From Actinomycetes bacterium (lineage in GTDB: Bacteria > Actinomycetota > Acidimicrobiia > Spongiisociales > UBA5794), in assembly GCA_024275815.1 (NCBI GenBank), contig JAJRYI010000083.1, forward strand, positions 1-14,458: 14,458 nucleotides of DNA, in the 5' to 3' direction. The position numbers were made by a program, and so were the translations under genes. Within the stretch, counting starts at the first letter, position 1, and every line of letters begins with the position of its first letter. Shown one piece after another: positions 1 to 7,175 of this stretch. The notes below the pieces were generated by a model. It saw nothing but the letters and a program-made list of their open reading frames with translations, searched no databases and was not told where the DNA came from.

Positions 1-480
1 CTCGCTCTCGGCTCCGGTTCCGATGCTCTCGTCGAGCGTCGCGACGGCTTCGACTCCTCGTCCGAACATCGATCCAGACGCGTGTGCGAGGCGACCGACG
101 ATCGATTCCAGCGTGTTGTCTGCAGGGATTCCGTCGAGTCGGCCTACCTGTTTGACGATGTTCACCGCAAGGTCGCCGGACCGCTCCATCTCATAGAGGA
201 TGCGTGTCGCTGCAACGAGGAAACGCAGGTCGCTCGCGACCGGCTGCTGGAGAGCGAGAATCTGGAAGACCTTCTCCTCGAGCCTGTGGTAGAGATCGTT
301 GATCGGTCTGTCTGCAGCACGGACGGTGTCGATCTCGTCGAGCCTGTTCTCGATGACGACCCGACCGGCGTGACGAACGTTGTCGAGCACCATCGTCCCC
401 AGTTCGACGAGGTCCTTGCGAATCTCGTCGAGTTCATCGTCGAAGTGGTGCCTGAGCTCGATCTCGTGGTGTTCGCTCAT
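1..480 (-). CDS. phoU: PhoU, phosphate signalling regulator (partial)
   Basis: PhoU is a cytoplasmic helical-bundle protein that links the Pst transporter to the phosphate sensor kinase and represses Pho signalling when phosphate is plentiful. The visible 160 residues are the N-terminal part. They begin MSEHHEIELRHHFDDEL and continue with helical PhoU-like sequence, including EEKVFQILALQQPVASDLR and the motif RILYEMERSGDLAVNI, typical of the first three-helix repeat. The frame is open to the left edge of the window, so the C-terminal part is missing. The start at 480 is preferred because GAGGGG in the minus strand lies about 6 nt upstream; an ATG directly before it at 483 is an alternative. 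The gene starts about 10 bp after the pstB stop and is the last visible gene of the pst operon. Identity is secure from both sequence and context. Confidence 0.93.
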   Translation of the reverse strand, partial: MSEHHEIELRHHFDDELDEIRKDLVELGTMVLDNVRHAGRVVIENRLDEIDTVRAADRPINDLYHRLEEKVFQILALQQPVASDLRFLVAATRILYEMERSGDLAVNIVKQVGRLDGIPADNTLESIVGRLAHASGSMFGRGVEAVATLDESIGTGAESE

Positions 481-490
481 CATGCGCCCC

Positions 491-1432
491 TCATCCGAAT
501 CGTCCGGTGATGTAGTCCTCGGTCGTCTTCTCCGAGGGTGTCGTGAACAGTGTGGCGGTTTCGCTGAACTCGACCAAGCGGCCCGCTCGCTGGCCGTTTT
601 GGATGTCGATGTTGAAGAACGCCGTCCGATCCGATACCCGGGCAGCCTGCTGCATGTTGTGGGTCACGATGATGATCGTGTAGTCCTGTTTCAGCTCGTA
701 CATCAGCTCCTCGATGCGAAGCGTCGCGATCGGGTCGAGGGCCGACGCTGGTTCGTCCATCAGCAGGACGTCGGGGGACGTTGCAATCGCGCGGGCGATA
801 CACAGCCGTTGCTGTTGTCCCCCCGACAGGGCGTAGGCACTGTCGTCGAGCTTGTCCTTGACCTCGTCCCACAGTGCGGCGCGGTTGAGAGACTCTTCGA
901 CGAGGTCGTCCATGTTCCCGTCGTACTTCGCGATCTTGGGTCCGAACGAGATGTTGTCGTAGATGGATTTTGGAAACGGGTTCGGCTTCTGGAACACCAT
1001 CCCGATGTGCCGTCTGACCTGGACCGGATCGACGTTGCCCCCATACAGATCTACCCCGTGGTAGGTCACGGATCCCTCGACCCGCGCCGTGGGGATGAGG
1101 TCGTTCATCCGGTTGATCGTGCGAAGCACCGTCGACTTGCCGCACCCCGACGGTCCGATGAACGCGGTGATCTCCTTCTCGCGAATCGGCACGCTGACGC
1201 TGTCGACGGCGTGGAAATCGCCGTAGTACACGTCGACGTCCTCGAGGGAGATGATCACGTCATGTGTGTTGTCGGGAGATCCGCCGGTGACGCGCGCGGC
1301 GTCGACTTCGGGTGCTCTGGCAGCCCCGTCGAAGAGTGCGCTCTCGCCGGATACTGCGTCGTTGGGGGAGCGATCGCTCATTGCGTGACTCTCACTTCGG
1401 ACGGGGGGATGGATATCGATGGTATCGCTCAC
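491..1432 (-). CDS. pstB: PstB, phosphate ABC transporter ATPase
   Basis: PstB is the ATP-hydrolysing subunit that powers phosphate import through PstCA. The protein has 313 residues. Visible motifs are Walker A GPSGCGKST (residues 93-101), the Q-loop glutamine in MVFQKPNPFPKS (Q148), the signature LSGGQQQR (202-209), Walker B VLLMDEP (222-228) and the H-loop histidine in IVTHNM (H258). The FQKPNPFPKSIYDN segment is characteristic of PstB among ABC ATPases. The start is GTG, 3 bp after the pstA stop, with AGAGGTGG upstream. It gives an N-terminal extension of about 55 residues before the usual PstB start region (family members are about 250-260 aa). An in-frame ATG at 1381, opening with the similar peptide MSDRSP, is an alternative. 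The gene lies between pstA and phoU and is evidently co-transcribed with both. Confidence 0.96.
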   Translation of the reverse strand: MSDTIDIHPPVRSESHAMSDRSPNDAVSGESALFDGAARAPEVDAARVTGGSPDNTHDVIISLEDVDVYYGDFHAVDSVSVPIREKEITAFIGPSGCGKSTVLRTINRMNDLIPTARVEGSVTYHGVDLYGGNVDPVQVRRHIGMVFQKPNPFPKSIYDNISFGPKIAKYDGNMDDLVEESLNRAALWDEVKDKLDDSAYALSGGQQQRLCIARAIATSPDVLLMDEPASALDPIATLRIEELMYELKQDYTIIIVTHNMQQAARVSDRTAFFNIDIQNGQRAGRLVEFSETATLFTTPSEKTTEDYITGRFG

Positions 1433-1435
1433 TGC

Positions 1436-2395
1436 CTACCACCTCTTCTCTGCTCGGTTGCGCAACCAGATGGCTGCGCCGTTCAGGAGGAACAACACGA
1501 TGAGGAGGACGACGATCGCCGCCGGAGCGAGTGTGTCGGCGAACGCCGCCTGCGTCTGGCGTGACCACGAGAACACGATCACGGGCAGTGCCGTGTAGGG
1601 GCCGGTCAGTCGGTCGAGGATGGACGCGTCGCCGGCAGGTGCGAAGTACCCGGTTGCAACGCCGATGACGAGCAGCGGTGCTGTCTCGCCGAAGGCCCTT
1701 GCAAGCGTCAGGACCGTACCGGTGAGTATGCCCGGCAGTGCCGATGGCATCACGTGGCTGCGGATCACTTCCCACTGTGTCGCCCCAACTCCGAACCCCG
1801 CCTCGCGGATCGTGGCAGGCACCGACCGGATCGCCTCGATCGAGGTGATGATGACGATCGGCAACACCAGGGCAGCCATGGTGATGCCCGCTGCGAGGAT
1901 GTTCTTGCCTCCCGTCGAGCCGCCGAGGCCTATCATGCGCACCAGCGGAACGAACATGGCAAGGCCGAGCAAGCCATAGACGATCGAGGGGACACCTGCG
2001 AGGTTCCGAACGGTCGTATCGACGAAACGCGTCCGCCGGTTGTCGGGTGCGTACTCCTCGAGGTACACCGCGGCGGAGATCCCGATGGGGAATGCAAGGA
2101 GGGCCACGATCGAAGCGATGATGACCGATCCGATGATGCCGGTGAACACGCCGGCGGTCTCCGGGTTGAGGGACAGGCCGTCGGTGACGAAGCTGAACCC
2201 ACGGGCTTGGATCGTCGGCCACGCGTTCGTGACGATGTCGGTGAGCAGCACGACCAGGATCCCGAAGGAGGTGATCAGTGCCAACAGCAGGAGACCCTGG
2301 AACGCCAACGGCCTCCAGTCTCCTCCTCCGCTGCGGATGGCACGATCCACTTCCCGCCTGGTGGCTTCCTTGTTGGACCGGGTGGTGATCGACAT
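1436..2395 (-). CDS. pstA: PstA, phosphate ABC transporter permease
   Basis: PstA is one of the two inner-membrane permeases that form the phosphate channel. The protein has 319 residues and about six hydrophobic segments, the first near residues 30-55 (LAFQGLLLLALITSFGILVV) and the last near the C-terminus. The cytoplasmic coupling loop that contacts PstB is visible as REAGFGVGATQWEVIRSHVM, with its EAG-type motif starting near residue 198. The segment YLEEYAPDNRRTRFVDTTVR followed by LAGVPSIVYGLLGLAMF is typical of the PstA/PstC family. The ATG at 2395 shares one base with the pstC stop (TGATG), which indicates translational coupling. A reading frame continues open upstream of this ATG, but it lies antisense-like across pstC in another frame and is not part of the protein. 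Confidence 0.95.
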   Translation of the reverse strand: MSITTRSNKEATRREVDRAIRSGGGDWRPLAFQGLLLLALITSFGILVVLLTDIVTNAWPTIQARGFSFVTDGLSLNPETAGVFTGIIGSVIIASIVALLAFPIGISAAVYLEEYAPDNRRTRFVDTTVRNLAGVPSIVYGLLGLAMFVPLVRMIGLGGSTGGKNILAAGITMAALVLPIVIITSIEAIRSVPATIREAGFGVGATQWEVIRSHVMPSALPGILTGTVLTLARAFGETAPLLVIGVATGYFAPAGDASILDRLTGPYTALPVIVFSWSRQTQAAFADTLAPAAIVVLLIVLFLLNGAAIWLRNRAEKRW

Positions 2396-3318
2396 CAGTA
2401 CCGGTTCCTGTATCTGCGGACGAGACGGTTGCTGATCGAGTTGAGGCTGAGGGTGATGAGGAAGAGCAGCAGGCCGACGAAGAAGAGGCTCTGGAACGCG
2501 AGGCCTTCCCCTGCGACCTGATCCGAGCCGGTTGCGAGCGATGCGACGGCTGCCGTCATCGTCTGTCCGGGTTCGAGGGGGTTGAAGGTGCGGAGCGCAC
2601 CACCGACGGCGCCGGCGGCCATGAAGACGATCATCGTCTCCCCCATGGCTCTCGACAGGGCGAGGATCAGTGAAGCAACGACCCCGGACAGTGATGCGGG
2701 GAAGACGACAGACCGCACGGTCGTAGATCGCGACGCCCCGAGTCCGTAGGACGCCTCGCGCAGCGACGTCGGGACGGCCCGCATCGCGTCCTCTGAAACG
2801 GTGGCGATCAGCGGTGTTATGAGGACGCCGACACCGAGACCGGCCGCCATCATCGTGAACGGCTTCGCCGAGGTGAAGACTCGCTGGACGATCTCGGGGC
2901 TGATGAAGGTCAGCGCCCAGAAGCCGAGGACCACCGATGGGATCCCCGCGAGGATCTCGAGTGTCGGCTTGAGCCGGCGACGTGCACGGGGGGAGGCGTA
3001 CTCGGAGAGGTAGGCAGCGGCTCCGAGTCCGAGGGGCACGGCGACGAGCATACCGATGCCGGCGATGAGCACGGTGGCGATGATCAGGGTCGGGATGTCG
3101 TAGAGGCCACGGCGTGGGAACCATCCCACGGTGAACAGCGCGGCCGGGTCGACCTGGGAGATGAACCTCCACGCCTCACCCGAGAGTGCAACGATGATCA
3201 GCGCGCTGATGGCGATCGATGCGAGCCCGGCAGCGAGAAAGATCGCCCGGACGCGGCGCTCTTTACGCCTGCGCCTCGGGTCGCCTGTCAGATCGACTGT
3301 GGTGATGGACTGTGTCAT
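2395..3318 (-). CDS. pstC: PstC, phosphate ABC transporter permease
   Basis: PstC is the partner permease of PstA. The protein has 307 residues and begins with a basic cytoplasmic stretch (RRRRKERR) that precedes the first membrane segment (FLAAGLASIAISALIIVAL), in line with the positive-inside rule. About six membrane helices are visible. The ATPase-coupling loop is REASYGLGASRSTTVRSVVF, with its EAS-type motif from about residue 188. ILAGIPSVVLGFWAL and ALSRAMGETMIVFMAAGA match conserved PstC segments; the RAxGET motif is shared with PstA. The ATG at 3318 lies 71 bp after the pstS stop, in a gap that contains a strong hairpin. No good ribosome-binding sequence is obvious directly upstream. 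The stop overlaps the pstA start by one base. Confidence 0.95.
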   Translation of the reverse strand: MTQSITTVDLTGDPRRRRKERRVRAIFLAAGLASIAISALIIVALSGEAWRFISQVDPAALFTVGWFPRRGLYDIPTLIIATVLIAGIGMLVAVPLGLGAAAYLSEYASPRARRRLKPTLEILAGIPSVVLGFWALTFISPEIVQRVFTSAKPFTMMAAGLGVGVLITPLIATVSEDAMRAVPTSLREASYGLGASRSTTVRSVVFPASLSGVVASLILALSRAMGETMIVFMAAGAVGGALRTFNPLEPGQTMTAAVASLATGSDQVAGEGLAFQSLFFVGLLLFLITLSLNSISNRLVRRYRNRY

Positions 3319-3340
3319 TGCCTGTACCGACTCAGGTCAG

Positions 3341-3379
3341 AGGGAAGGGGGTGGGCCGTTGTTGCCCACCCCCTTCCCT
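3341..3379 (-). terminator. Strong hairpin between pstS and pstC
   Basis: The left arm AGGGAAGGGGGTGGGC (3341-3356) and the right arm GCCCACCCCCTTCCCT (3364-3379) form a perfect 16-bp stem with a 7-nt loop, very rich in G/C. It lies 10 bp after the pstS stop and 22 bp before the pstC start. No T-run follows it in the direction of pst transcription, so it is not a classic intrinsic terminator. It is more likely a partial terminator, a processing site or an mRNA stabiliser that raises PstS over PstCAB. The role is inferred; the structure is directly visible. Confidence 0.8.
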
Positions 3380-3389
3380 GTTGGATGCT

Positions 3390-4424
3390 CTAGTACTCGT
3401 TCTTGCCCGTGGTGCGATTCTCCCAGATGGCACGTACCGGGGCGTACTCGGCGAGACGGACGTAGCCGGCCTTGTCGATGTTGGCGAGCCCATCTTGAGA
3501 GAGGTAGAAGTCGATGTACTCGACGAGTGCAGCGTTCGACTCTGCCTTCGCTGCGTTGACGTAGACGAAGAGCGGACGGGAGATGGGGTAGTCGCCGCTT
3601 GCGATCGTCTCAGGCGTCGGGGAGACACATCCGTCCCCACCATCGACCTCGATCGCTTTGACACGATCCTGGTTGGCGAGGTAGAACGCGTAGCCGACCC
3701 ATCCGAGGGAGGTGTCGCTGCCCGCGATCCCTTCGATGATCACGTTGTCGTTGGCCGACGCCGTGTAGTCGGGTCGGCTCACGGCGTCGGTGCCGCGTTC
3801 ATCCGCGATGTCTTCGAGGACCAGCTCGACGAACGAGTCGTAGGTCCCGGATTCCTCGCCGGGGGCCGTCACGACGAGTTCTGCGTCGGGGTACGGCGCA
3901 TTCGCTGCGCCGAGTTCGGCGGCAAGGGCATCGGCGTCGTTCCAGTTGCGGAACCCGATCGATTCGGGTCCCAGGAGCGCGTAGAGGTCCGGGAAGCTGA
4001 GACAGGAGATCTGGTCGTTGCTCGTCGAGGTGAGGACGGAAAGGCCATCGATAGCGAAACGCAGCTCGATGAACTCGATGCCGGAAGCAGCACACGCCTC
4101 GACCTCCTTGTCCTTGATCTGGCGGGAAGCGTCGGAGACGTCGGTCTCGCCGGCGCAGAACTTCTTGAACCCGTCACCGGTACCTGGTCCCTCGACCGAG
4201 ATGCCGACCTCAGGGTTGATGTTGCGGAACGCTTCAGCGTTGAGCGCGGAAACGGGTTCGACGGTCGACGACCCGGAGATCGCAAGGGTCCCGGCCAGCG
4301 CACCTTGAGACGCACCACCGGCGGCGACGGTGGTCGTGGTTGTCTCGCCGGAGGCCGAGGCACACGCCGCGGCTACCAGAGCGATCGCAGCGGCCATCGC
4401 TGCGATCTTGAGTTGCTTGCTCAT
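3390..4424 (-). CDS. pstS: PstS, phosphate-binding lipoprotein
   Basis: PstS captures phosphate outside the membrane and delivers it to PstCA. The protein has 344 residues. The N-terminus is a lipoprotein signal peptide: basic start MSKQLK, hydrophobic segment, then AAAC with the lipidated cysteine at about residue 21. A short threonine-rich spacer follows. The mature domain opens with LAISGSSTVEP (phosphate-contacting GSSTVEP at about 51-57). It also contains FCAGETDVSDASRQ and APGEESGTYDSF, which correspond to the family's ligand-binding loops. The ATG at 4424 is preceded by AAGGAGAA in the minus strand at good spacing. It is the first gene of the pst operon, with a PHO box about 105 bp upstream and a strong hairpin directly after the stop. 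Confidence 0.96.
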   Translation of the reverse strand: MSKQLKIAAMAAAIALVAAACASASGETTTTTVAAGGASQGALAGTLAISGSSTVEPVSALNAEAFRNINPEVGISVEGPGTGDGFKKFCAGETDVSDASRQIKDKEVEACAASGIEFIELRFAIDGLSVLTSTSNDQISCLSFPDLYALLGPESIGFRNWNDADALAAELGAANAPYPDAELVVTAPGEESGTYDSFVELVLEDIADERGTDAVSRPDYTASANDNVIIEGIAGSDTSLGWVGYAFYLANQDRVKAIEVDGGDGCVSPTPETIASGDYPISRPLFVYVNAAKAESNAALVEYIDFYLSQDGLANIDKAGYVRLAEYAPVRAIWENRTTGKNEY

Positions 4425-4443
4425 TCAGTGTTCTCCTTGATGA

Positions 4444-4473
4444 ACGTGTCGCACGTGTTCGGGGCATCCCCGA
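4444..4473 (-). other. Two small hairpins in the pstS leader
   Basis: Two adjacent perfect inverted repeats lie between the PHO box and the pstS ribosome-binding site. ACGTG-TCG-CACGT spans 4444-4456 (5-bp stem), and TCGGGG-CAT-CCCCGA spans 4459-4473 (6-bp stem). If transcription starts near the PHO box, both would be in the pstS 5' untranslated leader. They match no riboswitch that I recognise, and short palindromes are frequent in GC-rich DNA, so a function is uncertain. Confidence 0.4.
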
Positions 4474-4528
4474 CTTCGCACGAGGTGATACCGGCAAGTT
4501 ACGGATCGGAGTTGACCGGTAAGCCATG

Positions 4529-4550
4529 CCAACGTGAACCGAAAGTGAAC
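4529..4550 (-). promoter_or_regulatory. PHO box upstream of pstS
   Basis: Read on the minus strand, two consecutive 11-nt units are present: GTTCACTTTCG (4550-4540) and GTTCACGTTGG (4539-4529). The GTTCAC core repeated at exactly 11-nt spacing is the architecture known for PhoP-binding PHO boxes in Streptomyces and close to the RegX3-type repeats of mycobacteria. The site points at pstS and lies 26 bp before the start of the divergent kinase gene, so it may control both directions. A clear -10 element was not found. Confidence 0.75.
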
Positions 4551-4575
4551 ACTTTCAGGTGGGGCGGTATCAGCA

Positions 4576-5817
4576 GTGGTGACGGCCTCTCCTCTTCCTA
4601 TAGTCGCCGTGATGTCCGCTCTGATAGCTGCCCTCGTTGCTGTGCTCATCGCCATGTCGATCGTGCTGGCCGTTCAGTGGCGCCGGGCCAGAACTGCAGA
4701 GCGCACTGTGCGGTCTGTCGCCGACGCCCTCGGGGACCAGGACGCCGGTTCCACGATCACAGAAAGGGTCGTGCAGCTCGGAGATGAGCGCGATAGAGCG
4801 CTCGCTGCGGCTGCGGTTCGTTTGGCTGCGTTGGACAGATCGACCGTGGGTGTTGCCCTCACCGATACGAGCGGTGCCGTCACGTTCGTCAACGCCCTCG
4901 CCGAGGAGCTCCTGAACCGACCGGGAGATGGGGCAGCGTTGCGGACCCGGCTTGCCGCGATGGCATCGCAGGTCGCTGTGACGGGTCAGGACGAGACGTT
5001 CGAGGTCGAGGTCCACGTACCGGATCTGTGTGTCCTCGAGGTCACCGTCGTCTCGTTGGGTGGTGATGACACCGCTGCGGCAGCCATCTACATCGATGAC
5101 GTCACGATGGGGAGACGGATCGCGACGATGCGCACGGACTTCGTTGCGAACGCCAGTCACGAGCTCAAGACACCCCTCGGAGCGATCGCCATCCTTGCAG
5201 AGACCATCGGTGAGGTACGCGACGAGGAGCAGCGTTCAGTGTTGACCGGGCGGTTGCAGTCCGAGGCGCTTCGGATGGGTCGACTCGTCGGAGACGTGTT
5301 GCAGCTCGCTGAGACGGAGTCCTTCGATGGGGAGTTCACAACGCAATCGATCGCGAGCGTCCTCGACGAGGCCGTGGAGTTCGTTCACGCGCGTGCCCAG
5401 GACAAGGACATCGAGATCAGGGTCGGGACGATCCACGATGCCACCGTTCTCGCCGACCGGGGCCAGGTCGTGTCTGTCGTGCGGAACCTCCTCGACAACG
5501 CGATCACCTACACGGCAGCGAAGGATGATGACGGGGGTGTCGTGTGGATTCGAGCGCAGGTCGACGGTGACACCGTGATGATCGAGGTGGAGGACACAGG
5601 TATCGGCATCCCCGAGCGGTACATGGATCGTGTCTTCGAGCGGTTCTTCCGGGTTGATCGGGCGAGGAGTCGGCAGTCCGGGGGGACCGGACTGGGCCTA
5701 TCGATCGTGCGCAACGTCGTTGTCGCCCACGGGGGCTCTGTGCGTGTTCGTTCCACCGTCGGGGTCGGTTCCACGTTCACGATCTGTTTGCCCGCAATAC
5801 CCGAGGAGGAGCGATGA
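4576..5817 (+). CDS. senX3: SenX3/PhoR-type sensor histidine kinase
   Basis: This is a membrane histidine kinase expected to phosphorylate the adjacent regulator in response to phosphate limitation. It has 413 residues. One clear hydrophobic stretch (about residues 9-34) anchors it, followed by a basic WRRAR and a linker. A PAS-like region comes next (about 85-175; GVALTDTSGAVTFVNALAEE). The dimerisation H-box is FVANASHELKTPLGAIAILA, with the phospho-acceptor at about H195. The ATPase domain shows the N-box NLLDNA (about 304-309), G1 DTGIGIP (about 340-346), the F-box region FERFFRVDRARS and G2 GGTGLGL (about 369-375). All catalytic elements look intact. There is no extracytoplasmic domain, as in SenX3, so sensing probably passes through PstB/PhoU and the PAS region. 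The start is GTG at 4576 with GGTGGGG about 11 nt upstream; GTG at 4579 and ATG at 4612 are alternatives. The stop overlaps the regulator start. Orthology to senX3 rather than phoR is inferred. Confidence 0.88.
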   Translation: MVTASPLPIVAVMSALIAALVAVLIAMSIVLAVQWRRARTAERTVRSVADALGDQDAGSTITERVVQLGDERDRALAAAAVRLAALDRSTVGVALTDTSGAVTFVNALAEELLNRPGDGAALRTRLAAMASQVAVTGQDETFEVEVHVPDLCVLEVTVVSLGGDDTAAAAIYIDDVTMGRRIATMRTDFVANASHELKTPLGAIAILAETIGEVRDEEQRSVLTGRLQSEALRMGRLVGDVLQLAETESFDGEFTTQSIASVLDEAVEFVHARAQDKDIEIRVGTIHDATVLADRGQVVSVVRNLLDNAITYTAAKDDDGGVVWIRAQVDGDTVMIEVEDTGIGIPERYMDRVFERFFRVDRARSRQSGGTGLGLSIVRNVVVAHGGSVRVRSTVGVGSTFTICLPAIPEEER

Positions 5818-6488
5818 GGGTGCTCATCGTCGAGGACGAGCCTGCGTACGTCGACGCTCTGACGGTGGCCCTCGAGGTCGAGGGGATAGACACCGACGCC
5901 GTTGGTGATGGTCGTGACGCCATCAAGGTGTTCCGCGACGGAGGGTACGACGTCGTGTTGCTCGACCTCATGTTGCCGTCGGTCTCTGGGCTCGATGTGC
6001 TCACGGCCATCCGACGCGACTCGAGCACTCCCGTGATCGTCGTGTCGGCCAAGGACGGCGAGTCGGACGTCGTGGCGGCACTCGAACTCGGTGCCGACGA
6101 CTACCTGACGAAGCCGTACTCCGTACGCGAGTTGATCGCCAGGATCCGTGCCGTTGGACGTCGTTCCGGTGGTACGAAGAGTGAGGAGGGTTCCGAGCTC
6201 GTCACACTCGGGAACGTCTCTCTCGACGTGGGCCGCTATCAGCTCATCGTGTCGGGGACGACGTTCGACCTGCCACGCAAGGAGTTCGAGGTCATGTCGA
6301 TGCTCATGGAGCGGGCGGGACGGGTCGTGACCCGCGACTGGTTGCTCGAAGAGGTCTGGGGGATGGATTGGGGGGACACGAAGAGCCTCGACCAGCACAT
6401 CCGTCGACTGAGGCGGAAACTCGAGACGCACGAAGCGGCCCCCCGCATCCTGACGATACGGGGGGTCGGATATCGGCTCGAGGGGTGA
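5814..6488 (+). CDS. regX3: RegX3/PhoB-type response regulator
   Basis: This is an OmpR/PhoB-family transcription factor, predicted to be phosphorylated by the upstream kinase and to bind the PHO box of pstS. It has 224 residues, a standard length. The receiver domain (1-115) shows the acidic pair ED (residues 7-8), the phospho-acceptor D51 in VVLLDLMLP, S78 in VIVVSAKDG, and the switch aromatic Y97 with K100 in DDYLTKPYS. The winged-helix domain (about 128-224) shows FDLPRKEFEVMSMLMERAG, VVTRDWLLEEVWG, LDQHIRRLRRKLE and the terminal RGVGYRLEG, all typical of the family. The ATG overlaps the kinase stop by four bases (ATGA) and has GAGGAGG upstream, so the two proteins are translationally coupled. 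A 7-bp C/G-run inverted repeat (6439-6445 with 6459-6465) lies near the end of the coding region. Confidence 0.92.
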   Translation: MRVLIVEDEPAYVDALTVALEVEGIDTDAVGDGRDAIKVFRDGGYDVVLLDLMLPSVSGLDVLTAIRRDSSTPVIVVSAKDGESDVVAALELGADDYLTKPYSVRELIARIRAVGRRSGGTKSEEGSELVTLGNVSLDVGRYQLIVSGTTFDLPRKEFEVMSMLMERAGRVVTRDWLLEEVWGMDWGDTKSLDQHIRRLRRKLETHEAAPRILTIRGVGYRLEG

Positions 6489-6515
6489 CCCCGGCCGATC
6501 GTCGTTCTGGTCGCC

Positions 6516-6977
6516 TCAGCCGATGGCGGCGAGCGCCTCGTTGTAGAGCTCGTACTCGCGGGGTGTGCCGAGGGAGTCCGTTGCGATCACGTTGCGGATG
6601 ATCCCGTCGGCATCGAGCACGTAGCTGACACGGTTGGCGCTGCCTGTAGCGTCGTTGAACGCTCCATAGGCCTGGGTCGTTTCACCGTGTGGCCAGTAGT
6701 CGGCGAGGACCGGGAAGGTGAACGCGTTCTCGGCAGCCCACTTGGCGTTCGTGGGAACGGCGTGGGTCGTGATGACGACGACCTTGGCGTCCATCGAGGA
6801 AAGCTCTCCGAGGCCGTCACGGATCGCGCACGCCTCGTTGTCACAGTGCCCGGTGAACGGGAACGGGATGAACACGATCAGGGATTTGCTTCCCTTGAGC
6901 GTGTCGAGGGACACCTCTTCCTTGTTCTGGTCGACGAGCGTGAAGTCGGGTGCGGCTGTTCCTGCGGCAAGGGTCAT
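6516..6977 (-). CDS. Peroxiredoxin, Bcp/AhpE type
   Basis: This is a thiol peroxidase of the AhpC/TSA superfamily that would reduce hydrogen peroxide and organic hydroperoxides in the cytoplasm. It has 153 residues. The thioredoxin-like fold begins APDFTLVDQNKEEVSL. The active site is FIPFPFTGHCDNEACAIRD: the peroxidatic cysteine is C45 in the P-x3-T-x2-C motif, and C50 is five residues later. The C45/C50 pair is the arrangement of Bcp-type enzymes, in which the second cysteine resolves the first; other features resemble mycobacterial AhpE. An open frame extends 30 codons upstream of 6977. The start at 6977 is preferred because AGGAGAG lies at 6982-6988 with ideal spacing and the protein then opens like family members. 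It converges with the response-regulator gene 27 bp away. Confidence 0.88.
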   Translation of the reverse strand: MTLAAGTAAPDFTLVDQNKEEVSLDTLKGSKSLIVFIPFPFTGHCDNEACAIRDGLGELSSMDAKVVVITTHAVPTNAKWAAENAFTFPVLADYWPHGETTQAYGAFNDATGSANRVSYVLDADGIIRNVIATDSLGTPREYELYNEALAAIG

Positions 6978-7175
6978 TGATCTCTCCTGGTTGGTGGGGA
7001 TGTGGAAAGTGTAGAGGAGGTCGGCCTGGCGTGGTACGAGAAACTTGGACGGCACTTGGAAGATCAACGAAGGGAAGTCGGAGTTCTCCGTTTACCGATT
7101 GCCGGCGAAACTCGAGCCTCCAGAAGAAGCCAGGATCTCCGACTGTGAACGGAAAACGATTGCTCCTTGTCCGGG

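Noticed and set aside
380..1564. Long plus-strand open frame of 394 codons opposite pstB
   Set aside because: It lies antisense to a fully motif-supported pstB and phoU, has low-complexity Arg/Val/Asp-rich translation and no recognisable domain. Long antisense frames are expected in GC-rich coding DNA.
2396..3172. Upstream extension of the pstA frame over pstC
   Set aside because: The extra codons give Arg/Pro/His-rich sequence and overlap pstC, whose own frame has membrane helices and the coupling loop.
3312..4787. Plus-strand open frame of 491 codons across pstS and the start of the kinase gene
   Set aside because: It is antisense to pstS, passes through the PHO box and overlaps the kinase gene in another frame; the translation shows no family signature.
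6439..6465. C/G-run inverted repeat near the end of regX3 as a terminator
   Set aside because: It lies wholly within conserved coding sequence, has a 13-nt loop and no T-run; it is most likely a codon-usage coincidence.
7008..7013. TACACT as -10 element of the peroxiredoxin promoter
   Set aside because: It fits TAnnnT, but no -35 element is found at usable distance and the region offers several such hexamers, so it was not listed as a feature.
6978..7067. 30-codon N-terminal extension of the peroxiredoxin
   Set aside because: A strong ribosome-binding site precedes the inner ATG and family homology starts there; the extension is not conserved-looking.
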